A DNA stretch of 64,000 bases from Diadema setosum (lineage: Eukaryota > Echinodermata > Echinoidea > Diadematoida > Diadematidae): positions 26,380,627 to 26,444,626 of the forward strand of contig CM067070.1 in NCBI GenBank assembly GCA_033980235.1. The letters run 5' to 3'. Below, piece after piece: positions 47,001 to 58,829 of the stretch. The translations under genes were made by a program, and so were the position numbers. The stretch's first letter is position 1, and every line of letters starts with the position of its first letter. The notes beneath the pieces were generated by a model. It saw nothing but the letters and a program-made list of their open reading frames with translations. It did not search any database and was not told the origin of the DNA.

Positions 47001-47640
47001 GAAGAATTATGGTTTGTCGTACTTAGTAAATCAATATTGTAATCCCCCATTAAGAACAAACTTTTATTTTCATGAATAATTGTATTTGAAAAAATTTCAA
47101 TGCTGTCTAGAAATAAATCTATTTCGTTATTTGGTGGTCTATAGATGATACCTATAATAATATTTTTAGTTTTATCATTTATAATTTCGACGAATAAGCT
47201 TTCAACACCATTGATGGATAAGTCAGGTCGGAGTTTGTAACGAAGTTGATTATGTATATACATGGCTACTCCACCTCCTCTTCCAGTCCTTCTATCTGCA
47301 CGAATCATATCATAATTTTGAATACTAAACATATTTGGGGAGACATAATGCAACCAAGTTTCAGAAATTCCTATTACGGAAAAGGCAAAATGGTGAAGAG
47401 AGTTTAAGAGCGTTTCGATTGATTCAAAATTCTTATTCAAGCTTCGTGAATTGATATGAATGAGGCTGAAGTATTTATCTATGGAAAAACTGTGAACAGA
47501 TCGACTGTCATTTCCAGTTTGGGGGCAAAATTCGGAATTGAATTCGTCAATTGTGAAGTATTCACTATGATGATCTGTTAAATATTGGTCCTCAGCTTCG
47601 TGTGCAGGTTCGTTATTCATTATTCAAAGGAGAACACGAC
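44059..47640 (-). mobile_element. CR1/Jockey-like LINE copy D, near complete ORF2
   Basis: From its 5' side (about 47640) it holds the endonuclease-RT reading, then a 3' UTR of about 560 bp that ends in a T-run at 44060-44068 (the A-tail on the minus strand). No ORF1 was seen within 600 bp upstream, so it may be 5'-truncated before ORF2. It is the best-preserved member of the family that also includes the fragments at 26.0-27.5, 27.8-33.1 and 34.5-35.9 kb. Confidence 0.82.
44624..47620 (-). pseudogene. LINE endonuclease-reverse transcriptase, two frameshifts
   Basis: The 5' reading (47620-45953, 555 codons) covers an apurinic-type endonuclease: ISETWLH near residue 82, a GGGVAMYIH block, IIYRPPNNEIDLFL, MGDYNIDLL and SDHLPIF. 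RT begins at residues 430-555. The 3' reading (from about 45855; first Met at 45739) has DLSKAFDTIDHGIL, VPQGSILGPLLFLIYINDI and the catalytic LFADDTSVFYS, then a C-terminal region to 44624. The break between them is two small frameshifts, one in an A-run near 45957 and one near 45845. With only these defects it is a young insertion. Its job is target-primed reverse transcription of its own RNA. Confidence 0.88.
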
Positions 47641-48235
47641 GGAAGAAATGGAGGCCATTGAACACAGACGCGCGTCGTACTGTGGGTGAGTGCAAGTGAG
47701 TGAGTGGAAGGTTGGCTATTGTGTGTGTGCATCTCGCGTGCGAGAGGGAAGGATACAAAATGTTTAGCTTTACTGGATTCGGACAGTTATAGCAGACTAA
47801 CTTTGTGAAGTGCAGGAAATATTACAAGTCTCTGATAAATATCTTTCTATGATAATTTAGGACAAAACTTATTATTTTGTTCTGTAGAAGTTTGTAGAAA
47901 TTTGTAAATTGGAATAATACGAAGAAATAGTTCAGAATTAATGAATACTAAAAGTCGTCGAATATGACTGTAATTGTTCGAGAAATATATACATCAAAAA
48001 TTCGCGAGAAACAAAATCTGGCATAAGATACTGTAGCGATTCTCAAAACTAAAATCACGATAGTATGAATGCGAGAAATATCAGCAAAAATATAGTTATC
48101 ATTTACAGTCTCACTAATTCTTAATTTCCGATACCCCAACAGATAATTGTTGGAACAGGTTTATGACTTGTTATTATGTAAATAAACATCTTGGAACCGT
48201 AAACATTTGAAAATATCAAGCTTCTGTTGAAAATT
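47641..48235. other. No gene recognised
   Basis: Spacer between LINE D and the 340-bp tandem repeat. A gtgtgtgtgc patch at about 47720 is the only simple sequence. Confidence 0.45.
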
Positions 48236-48590
48236 GAAAATAACTCATGCATCTTGGACGATCGGGTTCAACAAAATTTTAGTGATGCATGTTGCCTATG
48301 CTGCATGCAGCCATAATAAGGAGCAATCAGTAAGGTGCATGCATCTAGTATCATGCGTTTGAACAAAGACATAAAATTATCAATTGGAACAAAAACCAAA
48401 AGGCTACGGATATGCCGTTTTTACCCCTTTCCGCACACAATAAAAAAAAAACAACAACTGAATTTGAATAATTCAGTACACTATGATAGTATCACTGGTG
48501 TTTTAACTACATAATGTACATAAATCAGGTGGAATAAGTAGATCGATAAATTGATCGATTATAAGTAGATCGATCATGAAAATTGAAAAT
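48236..48590 (+). repeat. About 340-bp tandem repeat, unit 1
   Basis: The unit runs from the gaaaattgaaaa word to the LINE insertion point. It shares with units 2-4 the acgatcgggt-caacaaaa segment, the catctagtatcatgcgtttg block, the ccgcacacaataaaaa block and a tagatcgat-rich end. It is the most diverged unit. The following unit is displaced 4.75 kb by L1 copy 2. Confidence 0.88.
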
Positions 48591-51500
48591 TTGAAGTTTT
48601 TTTAACGTAATGTAGTGCGGGGGAGGAGGAGAGGCTGCTGGAGGGTACTGAGCTTCATTGGTGTCAGTACGTGGTTTGTAGGGTTATATTTCTTTTTATT
48701 GGGGTTCCAGGTGGGAATTGGTTAGATAGGGTAGGTCTTGCTGGGTAGGTATAAGGGTTAGGGACGAGTGCGGGTTTTTTTTTTTTTTTTCTTCTTCTTC
48801 GTTTGTGGGGTTTTTATCACTCTTTGGTTACCAGGGGGCATTTCGTGGTGGATGGTGAAATGCACATCAAATTTTTGTTACGGATTGCTGTCGTGGTCAC
48901 TCCCGTCAGTAATCTGAGATTCACTTTTTTGTGTGTATATGGCGCATAATAGAGAGGGGAAAAGTAGTTATGTTTCTTTAAATGTAAAGGGATTAAGAGA
49001 AAAGGGTAAAAGGCAGAGAATTTTTGCTTGGTGTAAGGAAAAAGGGGCAGATTTTGTATTTTTACAAGAAACATATAGTACAAGAGATGTAGAAGATAAA
49101 TGGACATCGGAATGGAACGGTCAATGTGTTTATAGTCATGGAACCTCCCATAGTAAAGGAGTTTTGATTTTGGTTAATTCGTTAGTAAAATTGGAAATGA
49201 AAAAGGTGGTAAGTGATGTAGAAGGTAGATATATATTGATGTATTGTAATTTGAAAGGGTTAAGATTGATTTTATGTAATGTGTATTTTCCTGTTAGGGG
49301 AAAAGAAAAAGAGCAAATACAAATGATAAAGAATTTAGAGGGACAATTGAGGGAAATGAATAGAGAGGGTGTATCTGTTATAATGGGAGGGGATTTTAAT
49401 ATGATCCGTAATGAAGAGTGTGATTATGTTGGTAGAAATAAGTCAATTTGTCAGAGTAGGTTTAATTTGGAAATGGATAATTTTATGGAAGTATGGAATT
49501 TAGTAGATATTTGGAGGAAGAGAAATCCAACAAAAAAGCAATTTACATATAGACAGAAAGTACCATTTATGCAAAGTCGATTGGATTATTGGTTAATTTC
49601 AGAAGATTTAGTAGACTTTGTGGTTAAATGTGAAATTATGTCTTCAATTGCTCCGGACCATTCCGCAATAGGGTTAGGGTTTTTGGATATCCGGGAAAAT
49701 CAAATAAGAAATAGGAGTTCTTATTGGAAATTTAATAACAGTTTATGTAATGATATGGTTTATGTTCAGCAAATGAAGGAAGAAATTTTGAAATTAAAGA
49801 GAGATTTACAGGAAGAGATTCAGGATAAAAGAGTACTTTGGGATTTTTTGAAATGGAAAATTCGTCAGTTTACACAAACGTACTCTAAGAAAATGTCTAA
49901 AAATAGAAAGGAAAGTAGAGAAAAATTGGAAAGAGAGGTAGCAGAGTTGGAGGATAGTTTGATTTCTCAGCCAAATCAAGAAGTATGTAAGAGACTTGAA
50001 GAAAAGAAAAGGGAATTACAGGTTAGTTATGATTATGATAAGGAAGGAGTTAAGATTCGCTCCCGCGCCTCTTGGTATGAAGGAGGAGAAAGAGATGTGA
50101 GATATTTTACGCAATTAATGGAGTCAAATAGAAGAAAAACTAATATACAAAAATTGATTAATGAAAAGGGTGATATCATTTATGATGAAACTGGTATAAT
50201 TAATGAAATTAAGGATTTTTATAGTAGATTGTATGCTAAATCAGATGTAGTTTTGAATTCAGATCATGTGTTTTTTTCTGAGGACTTGCCCAGGTTATCT
50301 GAGGAGTCCAAAGATTATTGTGAAGGGTTAATAGTAGAAAGGGAGTGTATACAGGTGTTGGAAAAAATGAAACTGAATAAATCACCAGGGAATGATGGGT
50401 TAACGGTTGAATTTTATAGAATATTTTGGCCGGTTATCGGACAATTAGTAGTAGAAGCTTTAAATGAAGCGTATCATAATGGGGAACTATCGGCTTCCCA
50501 AAGACAAGCAATGATTATTTTAATTGCAAAAGAAGGTAAAGATGTTTTGCAGATTAAGAATTATAGACCTATTTCTTTATTAAATGTGGATTATAAAATT
50601 CTTTCTAAAGTTTTAACAATGAGAATTACAGAGGTTTTAGAGGAAATTATAATGGAAGATCAATTGGGGTTTTTGAAAGGTAGATATATAGGGGAAGCAA
50701 TACGTATTATTGATGACATGATTTTCCATACTTCCCACTTTAAGTTACCAGGCTATTTGGTTGCAATTGATTTCGAAAAAGCTTTTGATTCCGTTGCTCA
50801 CAGTTTTTTACAACAGGCCTTGTTATATTTTGGTTTTGGACCTGTATTCCGAAAATGGATTTCTACTCTTTATAATAATGCTCTTAGCTGTGTTTTTAAC
50901 GGGGGTAAGTCGACAGGGTATTTTAAGATAGAAAAGGGGTTTCGACAAGGGGATCCACTGTCACCCTATCTGTTTATTTTATGTATAGAAGTGTTAGCGC
51001 ATTCGATAAGAAAAGACAAGGAGATTTCAGGGTTATGTTTTGGAGGGAATGAAGTTAGACAAGTGCTTTATGCGGATGATATTACATTTTTGGTACAAGA
51101 TCTTGAGTCAATCAAGAGGATCGAATTTATTTTTGATTGTTTTCAACGGGTCTCTGGACTTAAACTTAATAAAGATAAGATAAAAGTGTTGGAATTGGGA
51201 AGTAGTAAAGATAGTGCTTATGATTTTTCTTTTGGACAAAAAGTAACGGAGTTAAAGATTTTAGGGGTATATTTTACTTTGGATCCAGAGGTGAAAGAAA
51301 AATTTAATTATAAAGAAATACTTAGTAAAATAAAGAAATTATTAATATGGTGGAAGCAACGAGATTTGACATTAGTTGGTAAAATTCAGTTATTGAAGAC
51401 TTTTACTTATTCTAAATTGATATATGTGGGGTCTTTAACTCCTTTGCCAGAATGGGTATATAAAGAACTGGATTTGGTTGTTTGGGAATTTATTTGGCAA

Positions 51501-53341
51501 GGGAAACCAAAAATTAAAAAAAACTGTGTTGGTATTAGATTATGAACGAGGGGGAGTAAAATTTATGCATTTTTCATCATTAATAGACGCTCAGAGAGTA
51601 ATGTGGGTTAAAAGGCTATTTTATGGTAAACAAGAAATGAAATGGAAACAATATTTTCAGTTTGTTACTAAACATATTGGAGGTAAATTTATATTTTGTT
51701 GTAACTATTTTATTTATCTTTTGAATTTGTCTATACCGGAATTTTACAGGGATCTGTTGAAAACATGGGTGAAAACAAGGGATTTCAGAGGTAATTATAA
51801 TCAAATAAGGAAGGAAGTTTTGTTTAATAATAAAATGATTCGCATTGAGGGAAAATGCAGTTTTGATGAAAAATTGTTTTTGAAAAAATGTTTTAGATTG
51901 GAACATATAATGGATAGGAATGGTAAATTATTTTCGGTTGAATATTTTTATAATAAAGGATTTAATTATTTGAATATTCTGAGTATTCAAAAGATATATG
52001 ATGCGCTTCCGGTTGGTTGGAAAAGGAATACAGAGAACACAGAGATAGAGAAGAATACAAATGTAGATGAAATTACTTTTATAAGAAACGGGAAGGAAAT
52101 TCCTCTGGAAAAGATTACCTCTAAGGACATTTATGTTGAATTAGTGAAGAAAGTAAGTGATGATTCTTCGGTGATAGAAAAAATGAGAAATTTATGTTTT
52201 TGTGATTTTTCTAATAGAGATATAAAATGTATTTTTAGTAGGATAAGAAGTAGCATTTTGAGTTCTGCTTTGAGGGATTTCCAATATAGATTATTGCATG
52301 GAATAGTATACACAAATCATCAATTATTTCAGTTTAAGTTCGTAAATGATAATTTATGTTCTTTTTGTCATAATGAGGAAGAGACGTATAAACATATATT
52401 TTATACATGTGATTTTGCTAGGAAAGTTTGGGGAAAATGTAGTACTTTCTTTGAATATGTGGATCTGCAACAGTTGAGTTGGGAAGAGATCTTTTTTGGT
52501 ATAGAGCTACCAGATAAAGGAAAAGCTCAGTTAGTTAACCATGTTATAATTTTGGTGAAGAAATTGCTTTTTTTAGGAAGGAAAAATAAGACACCCCCAA
52601 CGGAATATTTCATTAAAAAGTCTATAGAGCAGGATAGGTTAGAAGAAGAAAAATTAGCAGTTATACGTAATACGTTGTCAATACATTTACAAAAGTGGGA
52701 AAACTGGAAAAAGAATTGAGTATTTGCTTTACGTTTATTTAACAGAGTATGGTCTGCCGCACATCCACCAGGAAATGCCTTTTCCACGCACTCGTATTAA
52801 GTGTTATAATGTAAGTCAGGACACACAGGTTTCAGTTGCTTTTGAGGTTTAGTTGTGATGGGGGTTCTGGAAGGGGGAGGGGGGATGGGGTGGGGTAGTA
52901 AGAGGGAGAATGGACGGGGGTATTGAGTAGGGGGGTGGCGAGGGGGGTTGTTTTTGTTTTGTTTTTTTAACAAAAAACTTCAATCAATGGATATTGATAA
53001 TTTAGGTTGGATTGTATGAAAGCTGAAAAGAAATATTTTTGGGGTAATTGATTCAGTTAATAGAAATTACTATGTAATGAAAGAAAAATTGTTAAGAGAT
53101 TGATAGAATTAGTAATGTAAAACTAGAAAAGAAGAGATGTTTATATGGATTGTACATATTGATTGTGAAAAAAATGTACCACAGTGTATCAAAACATGTT
53201 AAACCGATGTAAAGTTTTGGTATCAGTGTTGCATCCAAGGTTGAAAAGGACTATAAAATTGGTCCGGAGATTTTTGTATAAATTTATTTGCATATTATGT
53301 TTCCATTGATGAAGAATAAAATATTCTTTAAAACAAAAAAA
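48591..53341 (+). mobile_element. L1-like LINE copy 2, 4.75 kb, inserted in tandem repeat
   Basis: The edges are defined by the interrupted repeat unit: gaaaat at 48585-48590 before the element and gaaaat at 53342-53347 after the A-rich end, consistent with a 6-bp or slightly longer target duplication. The 5' leader of about 340 bp (G-rich, with a T-run at 48777-48790) precedes one long ORF, and a 620-bp 3' UTR follows. No ORF1 is present, so the element is either single-ORF or truncated just upstream of ORF2. Confidence 0.93.
48933..52719 (+). pseudogene. L1-like endonuclease-RT (ORF2), one frameshift
   Basis: The first reading (870 codons from 48933) contains an apurinic-type endonuclease: FLQETYS near residue 45, GGDFNM near 151, RLDYWLIS near 218 and DHSAIGL near 242. 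It then contains RT: NYRPISLLN, DFEKAFDS near 612, RQGDPLSPYL near 670 and YADD near 711. A run of eight A at 51516-51523 (seven in copy 1) shifts the frame. The second reading continues to a stop at 52719 and includes a CSFC-H-C zinc knuckle near 52358-52410. Total length is about 1,260 residues, the usual size for L1-type ORF2. A single homopolymer indel separates it from an intact ORF, so it is either a young dead copy or an assembly error. Confidence 0.93.
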
Positions 53342-54270
53342 GAAAATGAATCGTGCGTCTTGCACGATCGAGTGCAACAAAACTTTGATGATGGATGTTG
53401 CCTATGTTGCATGCATAATAATGAAGCACACAGTAAAATGCATGTATCTAGTATCATGCGTTTGAACAAAGACATAAAATTATCAATTGAAACAAAAACC
53501 AAAAGACTACGGATATGGCGTTTTTGCCCCTTTTCGCACACAATAAGAAAAACAACAACTGAATTTGAATAATTCAGTACACTATGATAATAACACTGGT
53601 GTTTTAACTTCATAAATCAAGTGGAATAAGTAGATCGATAAATTGATCAATTATAAGTAGATCGATCGATCATGAAAATTGAAAATGAATCGTGCGTCTT
53701 GCACGATCGGGTGCAACAGAACTTTAATGATGGATGTTGCCTATGTTGCATGTACACTGAAGCAAACAGTAAGGTGCATGTATCTAGTATCATGCGTTTG
53801 AAGAAAGACATAAAATTATCAATTGGAACAAAAACCAAAAGGCTACGGATATGGCGTTTTTGCCCCTTTTCGCACACAAAAAGAAAAACAACAACTGAAT
53901 TTGAATAATTCAGTACACTATGATAGTATCACTGGTGTTTTAACTTCATAAATCAAGTGGAATAAGTAGATCGATCAATAAGTTGATCGATTATAAGTAG
54001 ATTGATCAATCATGAAAATTGAAAATGTATCGTGCGTCTTGCACGATCGGGTGCAACAAAACTTTAATGATGGATGTTGCCTATGTTGCATGCACAATAA
54101 TGAAGCAAACAGTAAGGTGCATGTATCTAGTATCATGCGTTTTTAGCCCTTTTCGCACATACAATAAAAAACAACAACTGAATTTGAATAATTCAATACA
54201 CTATGATAGTATCACTGGTGTTTTGACTACATAAATCAATTGGAATAAGAGATCGATCGATAGTAATTTG
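53342..54270 (+). repeat. About 340-bp tandem repeat, units 2-4
   Basis: Units start at 53342, 53681 and 54021 (339 and 340 bp; the last has an internal deletion of about 70 bp near 54142 and ends by about 54270). Each begins with gaaaatgaatcgtgcgtctt, in which atcgtgc-gtctt-gcacgat forms a 7-bp-stem hairpin, and ends in tagatcgatc-type palindromes. Units 2 and 3 each hold an uninterrupted reading of about 75 codons ending KTTTEFE, lost in units 1 and 4. I do not call it a gene. Confidence 0.93.
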
Positions 54271-55244
54271 ATTAGAATGGGAGAATACACTGATGTGACC
54301 CGTCGGCACAATACCCCGATAAAGTCGCATACCCCAAATGTATAAGGAAAATTGCAAAATATTGTAATTGAGATGGAGAATAATTATGAGGGTGAAATGT
54401 CCTTCGATATCAAAAGTTCAACGTCCATTACTTGCTGCAAGTGTTAGAAATGTTTTTTACTAAAAGTATTTAGTTCTATCCCTTTTCGTAATTATGTTGT
54501 ACGATAAGCGACTCCATCAGGGCACCGCGACAACAGGTCACATTATAAGCTTGCTGCGATAAAACTAACCCCTGTCTATAGTTAGGGGCAGAATATGTTG
54601 GCCGCGGGAAGCATTAGACCTGCAAGCTAAAAATATTCAAATTTTATGCATATTTGTTAAACAAGAGCAAGCCAGAGAATCAGTGAGCAAGCAGGTATGT
54701 TCCATTGTAACATGTGTAAATTTACTTGAGATCTAAATGGTTGCTTTGCATAACAGATAATGAATTTCCGAAAGCAACATAAGCATGAAAACGTGTGAAT
54801 CTATATGGTGCCCTCGTTATCGCAGTAACTGTTACATAACCACTGTCAAGCAAACGCCAAGAGGGCTGAATGAGCCAAGTTCGTTGACTTATTTAAATCG
54901 TGATTGCTACTCAAAACAGGATATGCTACTACATATTTTGGAAGGTGTGAAACGAATCTTAATGGTTGTAGAAAAAGAACAAGTATCTATGCAATCTCAA
55001 GTGGTATGCATTGAATCGGTCTGCATTTTATGCCTCACGCATATTAAACCAGTAATACACTGTAATGAGATACTGTCACATAGTAGAATTAGTTAATATA
55101 ATGTATAACCGACAATGAGTGCCTATTTTGTTTCAGACATGAGATATAACTTTTCAATGCATTTGGCATTTTCTGAGAAATAGAAATTATTACTGTGTGA
55201 AGAAATAATCACATAGCTTCTCTGAAACAAGAGGTACATTACTC
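54271..55244. other. No gene recognised
   Basis: AT-rich spacer. A 103-codon open stretch at 54785-55096 (+) has no recognised motif or splice context. Confidence 0.4.
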
Positions 55245-56221
55245 AAATTTATATGGGATGCCGTCATGTTTGCGCCACTTCCCACTGAAAAATCTCAGTT
55301 TTGTACCTGTTGCGTACAGATTTTGGACCTCTTTTACCCACTTCCTTTTTTCTTGTAGGTCGATGGGGGTTAAGTCATCAACGATAAAGTAACGATCGTT
55401 TTTTAAGGGTATCACGCGCTCGGCGCATCACATCTACTTTATCACGATAGGAAAGTAATTTGATGAGGATATGACGTGGTTTACCTTCATATCGCCTACC
55501 ATCGCGATGTGCGCGTTCGACTTTACTATTGATGTTGAACTTCTTCTGGAGGATGTCCTCAGCAATCTTAATGCAGTCCTCGCGCTCTCCTTCTTGTGCT
55601 TCGGGGATACCGATAACTCCCTGCTCGAACGTTATTCCTCCTTGAAAATCGCTCATTCTTGTTTGCAGCCATTGCGTGTAACTCAAGCTTCGACTTGAGC
55701 TGCGTTATTTCGTTCTCCATGTCGCGGACCTTCTTGTCGAGATACTCTTGATTTTTTTGCAGGTCGTCGATACGTTTGCGTTCGAATTCAAGCGAGGCGC
55801 CTAGATTCGTTTCCAGCTCGGTCAGCTTACTGATGAAGTTGTCGACTGCCTTGCGAATCGTAGCTTCAAATCGCTCCGTCGCTGCTCTGAAGAAATTTTC
55901 CAGATTAGCCGGCAATGGTGTAGTATCGTCTCCGTGCGCTTGTTGCTGTCCGGGAGTCGGTACAGGTTGGTTCGATGGTGAAGCAGCCATGTTTGATGTA
56001 TTGGGAACCCCGAGTTCATTGTCTGAGCTATCGGAAGCAATGGATTCCGGGACCGCTGACAAGACACGGTTGGTGGAGCATGCTGCGTTCGAAATTGGCG
56101 GGCTGCCGTGACGTGGAACTGCTGGGTTGGGTGTGCCAAGGTTGCCGTGGGTAGATGCACCAGCTCTGGTTGTCCTGGGTGGATTTTTTCGAGTAGTTGA
56201 TTTGACTGGTTGAGGATTCAT
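55245..56221 (-). pseudogene. L1 ORF1-like (RNA-binding) pseudogene
   Basis: The N-terminal reading (56221-55568) has a Pro/Ser/Thr-rich head, then a coiled coil around residues 105-190 (heptad-like ELETNLGASLEFERKRIDDL), as in L1 ORF1 trimerisation domains. A small insertion near 55628 shifts the frame. The RRM-like and C-terminal parts follow: VIGIPEAQEGERED, KVERAHRDGRR and KPRHILIKLLSYRDKVDVMR. A second shift in an A-run near 55405 leads to a final part ending near 55245 (KLRFFSGKWRKHDGIPYKF). Order and motifs match the Transposase_22/L1 ORF1 family. No ORF2 follows downstream. It could be the ORF1 of the L1-like family at 2.1 and 48.6 kb, but that is inference. Confidence 0.83.
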
Positions 56222-57211
56222 GCTGGTTCAAATATAGCTTGAAAGTAATCACAATAAATTACTGACCTCAACAATGTTGTTTGCAGCAGTCTAGGTTCAA
56301 ATGAATGTCCTAAATTCCAAAATATTTCCAAGATTTGAGAGACCTGCAGTTGGATGCGTCTTCACTCTAAGGGCGCCATCTATCTGTTGTCACAGTAACT
56401 GTTGTCACAGTTACTGTGACAACATCTACATGTTTTACATGACTTTGCTATTCGACTTTTCTGAGGCTCATTTTATTTTCTTCATATCATTGTGGTACAT
56501 AGTTCATTGCATGAAATTATTTTAGAACATGTGAAATGAATACCTAAACATTTGCCCTTATCATCAAAATTGGATTTCGCACCCTTCATATGTATCATAT
56601 CATTCCTATGATATCAGGGGTTAAACTGCATAACATTACAAATACTATATGTATGGACAACTTCAAACCTTCAGACAGTTACAAAATAAAGCGTAGATTT
56701 ATAATACAGATAAATGGGAAAATATGATTATACAAAACAAGCAATACCCATCATACCCATTATATGTGACGTACAGCACAATAAGGACATATCATACACC
56801 TTCACAAACAAACAGGACTAAAACAAAATAATAATGCTTGTTAGTAGCCATGTACAGATAATATTCCTAAAACGAATTATCGTTGCATGGATTTAGTAAC
56901 CGCGAAAAACATTGTATGTTATTTGATAAATATCTGAGGAATTTTCATCGTGTGCGACGTGCAGGTTATTCTCTCACTATGCAAATGCGTGGGTGGAGAA
57001 GTATACCGTCCGACCTATACTTTTATGCTGCAATCAGGGTGTATACTAATGTAACAAACTGAACTGTGTTGATCACATCAGTATATGTGCTCTTCTGTTC
57101 TGAGGTGACCGGTATATTATATAGCTCTTCTGTGCCTTTGAATTCCAAGTAAACTTTTGTTTTGGAAACAAACGTCTCTTCTGTGTCTTCTTGTGTCTGA
57201 TAACTCCTTGA
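56222..57211. other. No gene recognised
   Basis: AT-rich spacer. A short inverted repeat, tgtcacagtaactgttgtca and its complement, lies at about 56387-56425. Confidence 0.45.
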
Positions 57212-57511
57212 TTAAAATGACTCCAGAGTGGTGGCATAATTTCCTGAGGATACATTAAAACGAGCAAGTTTCGTGGACTTCGTTGGATTTGGGAATAGTT
57301 GGGCAACGTGTCTTGCTACATATACCCCTTGCCCAAGATCCAAGTTCCAGCCATCGTCAAAGTATATGGGAGTATAGTGGCAATGTAATACGTCGCATAT
57401 ACCCTGAGCCCATGATCCTAGTTCGTTATCGTCGCCAGAGGAAGTGGGAGAAGTTAGAACAGTGCGTTCTAGTATCCACCCCGTGCCCACAAACGATACT
57501 TGTGTCACCAA
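57212..57511 (-). CDS. Hypothetical reading with internal repeats
   Basis: A 99-codon open stretch, possibly the last coding exon of a minus-strand gene: a pyrimidine-rich stretch ending tttctcag lies just upstream (about 57525). Three diverged internal repeats can be seen in DNA (accc-ttgcccaagatccaag and relatives near 57325, 57397 and 57478). They are spaced 72 and 81 bp, both multiples of three, which favours a coding origin. The protein has WNLDLGQGVY and ELGSWAQGIC as related segments. No ATG begins it. I do not recognise the family. Confidence 0.35.
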   Translation of the reverse strand: MVTQVSFVGTGWILERTVLTSPTSSGDDNELGSWAQGICDVLHCHYTPIYFDDGWNLDLGQGVYVARHVAQLFPNPTKSTKLARFNVSSGNYATTLESF

Positions 57512-58163
57512 ATGACTGAGAAAGGTGTCCCACGTTAACGTGACAGAGTTGGTAGTAAAAATAGGTGTACCAATTTAATAACATTCACAAGTGACGCCTT
57601 TGAGTGACGGCAACCTCCTTGTGATGGTGACACCATGGACCTACCACACATGGATATACATCGCTCATTTATTAATTCAAACACCTGTTTCTGAGAAAAG
57701 CGTAACAATAACATTCTAAAGATGCTTTCCTGCTTTGATCTCATCATGCATCACCGACAGCCAGCCTGGAGTGAAAACAAGACGGCGCTTTGAGATATCT
57801 AAAAACTACATGGGCATAAGTTAAACAACTCTCTTAAATCAAGAAAAATGCATGTGCGGTTGTAGTATACATTGAGAAGTCATAGCTCAGTTAAAATAAT
57901 TTCCGAAATGCACGTACGTACCTTACGAGAGAAAACAAGCAGGTTGGTTGTAATTTGTAATCTTATTTTTTTTCCCATTATTCGCACATTGTTCCAGAGT
58001 AAACATGGACAATAATGGTAGACGACATGTAGATGTCCTACCTTTAAGCAACGTTACATGTCCGTCCACAAGCGTCCACTTCAGTAATCACTGATTTTGT
58101 GTCACGAAATTTGTCATGGTTCAATTCAAATTCAGTGAGAAATCCTGTTTACCTTCGGGAGCA

Positions 58164-58320
58164 GTGATTTTAAAAGTGTTCAAGATATCATATTTGATGC
58201 ATATGTGTAGGTCATTTGTATCACAAAACATCTTACCATATGAGATTTTCGCAATAAGTCTAGGGTATAAGGAGATATCATTGTTTTTATCAATAAACCA
58301 TGACTGTAGACGGTACAGTC
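58164..58320 (-). CDS. Hypothetical exon candidate
   Basis: A minus-strand open segment lies between a tttctag acceptor-like site (before 58320) and a gtaaac donor-like site (after about 58164). It reads YRLQSWFIDKNNDISLYPRL and continues to FKITAPEG. It lies on the same strand as, and 650 bp upstream of, the 57212-57511 reading. Another open stretch lies at 58534-58827 (-). They may be exons of one gene, but phases were not resolved and no domain is recognised. Confidence 0.3.
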
Positions 58321-58829
58321 TAGAAACATTTCCATTATGACTATTGTTCACTTTTTTTATTTAAGAATACTTAACATTATATTTTATTACTATAGTATAC
58401 TGATTCAAATTTCTACATTGGTTGTTTCGATCCCAAACTCACATTTTGGAACTATTTTGAAGCACTAATGCTGGTTATCTGGACTGTTTCATCTGCAAAT
58501 GGTAAATTATGCCTTTAAGTCTGAAAAGGTACCTTAGAGAAATAAGAGCGAAATGAGGGAAACGTTTTTTGTTTTGTTTTTTATCAGTGACGATGAACGA
58601 TTACACAATCGCCATTGTCCAAACATCTGAATGTATTCATCAAGATGCACATAATCACGTGGCGGCGATGCAGGACGGATCGAGGAAAGGTCTCCGTTCA
58701 TGTGTGCAGTAGGTGAATGGTTACACATTCTAGTTATGGTGCGGATGGTTAACTTTGTATGAGTGACGCTTGTGTTGGTGAGCTGTTTCTGAAGCAACAT
58801 ATTACATTTTATGGCGCAAAGACACATGC

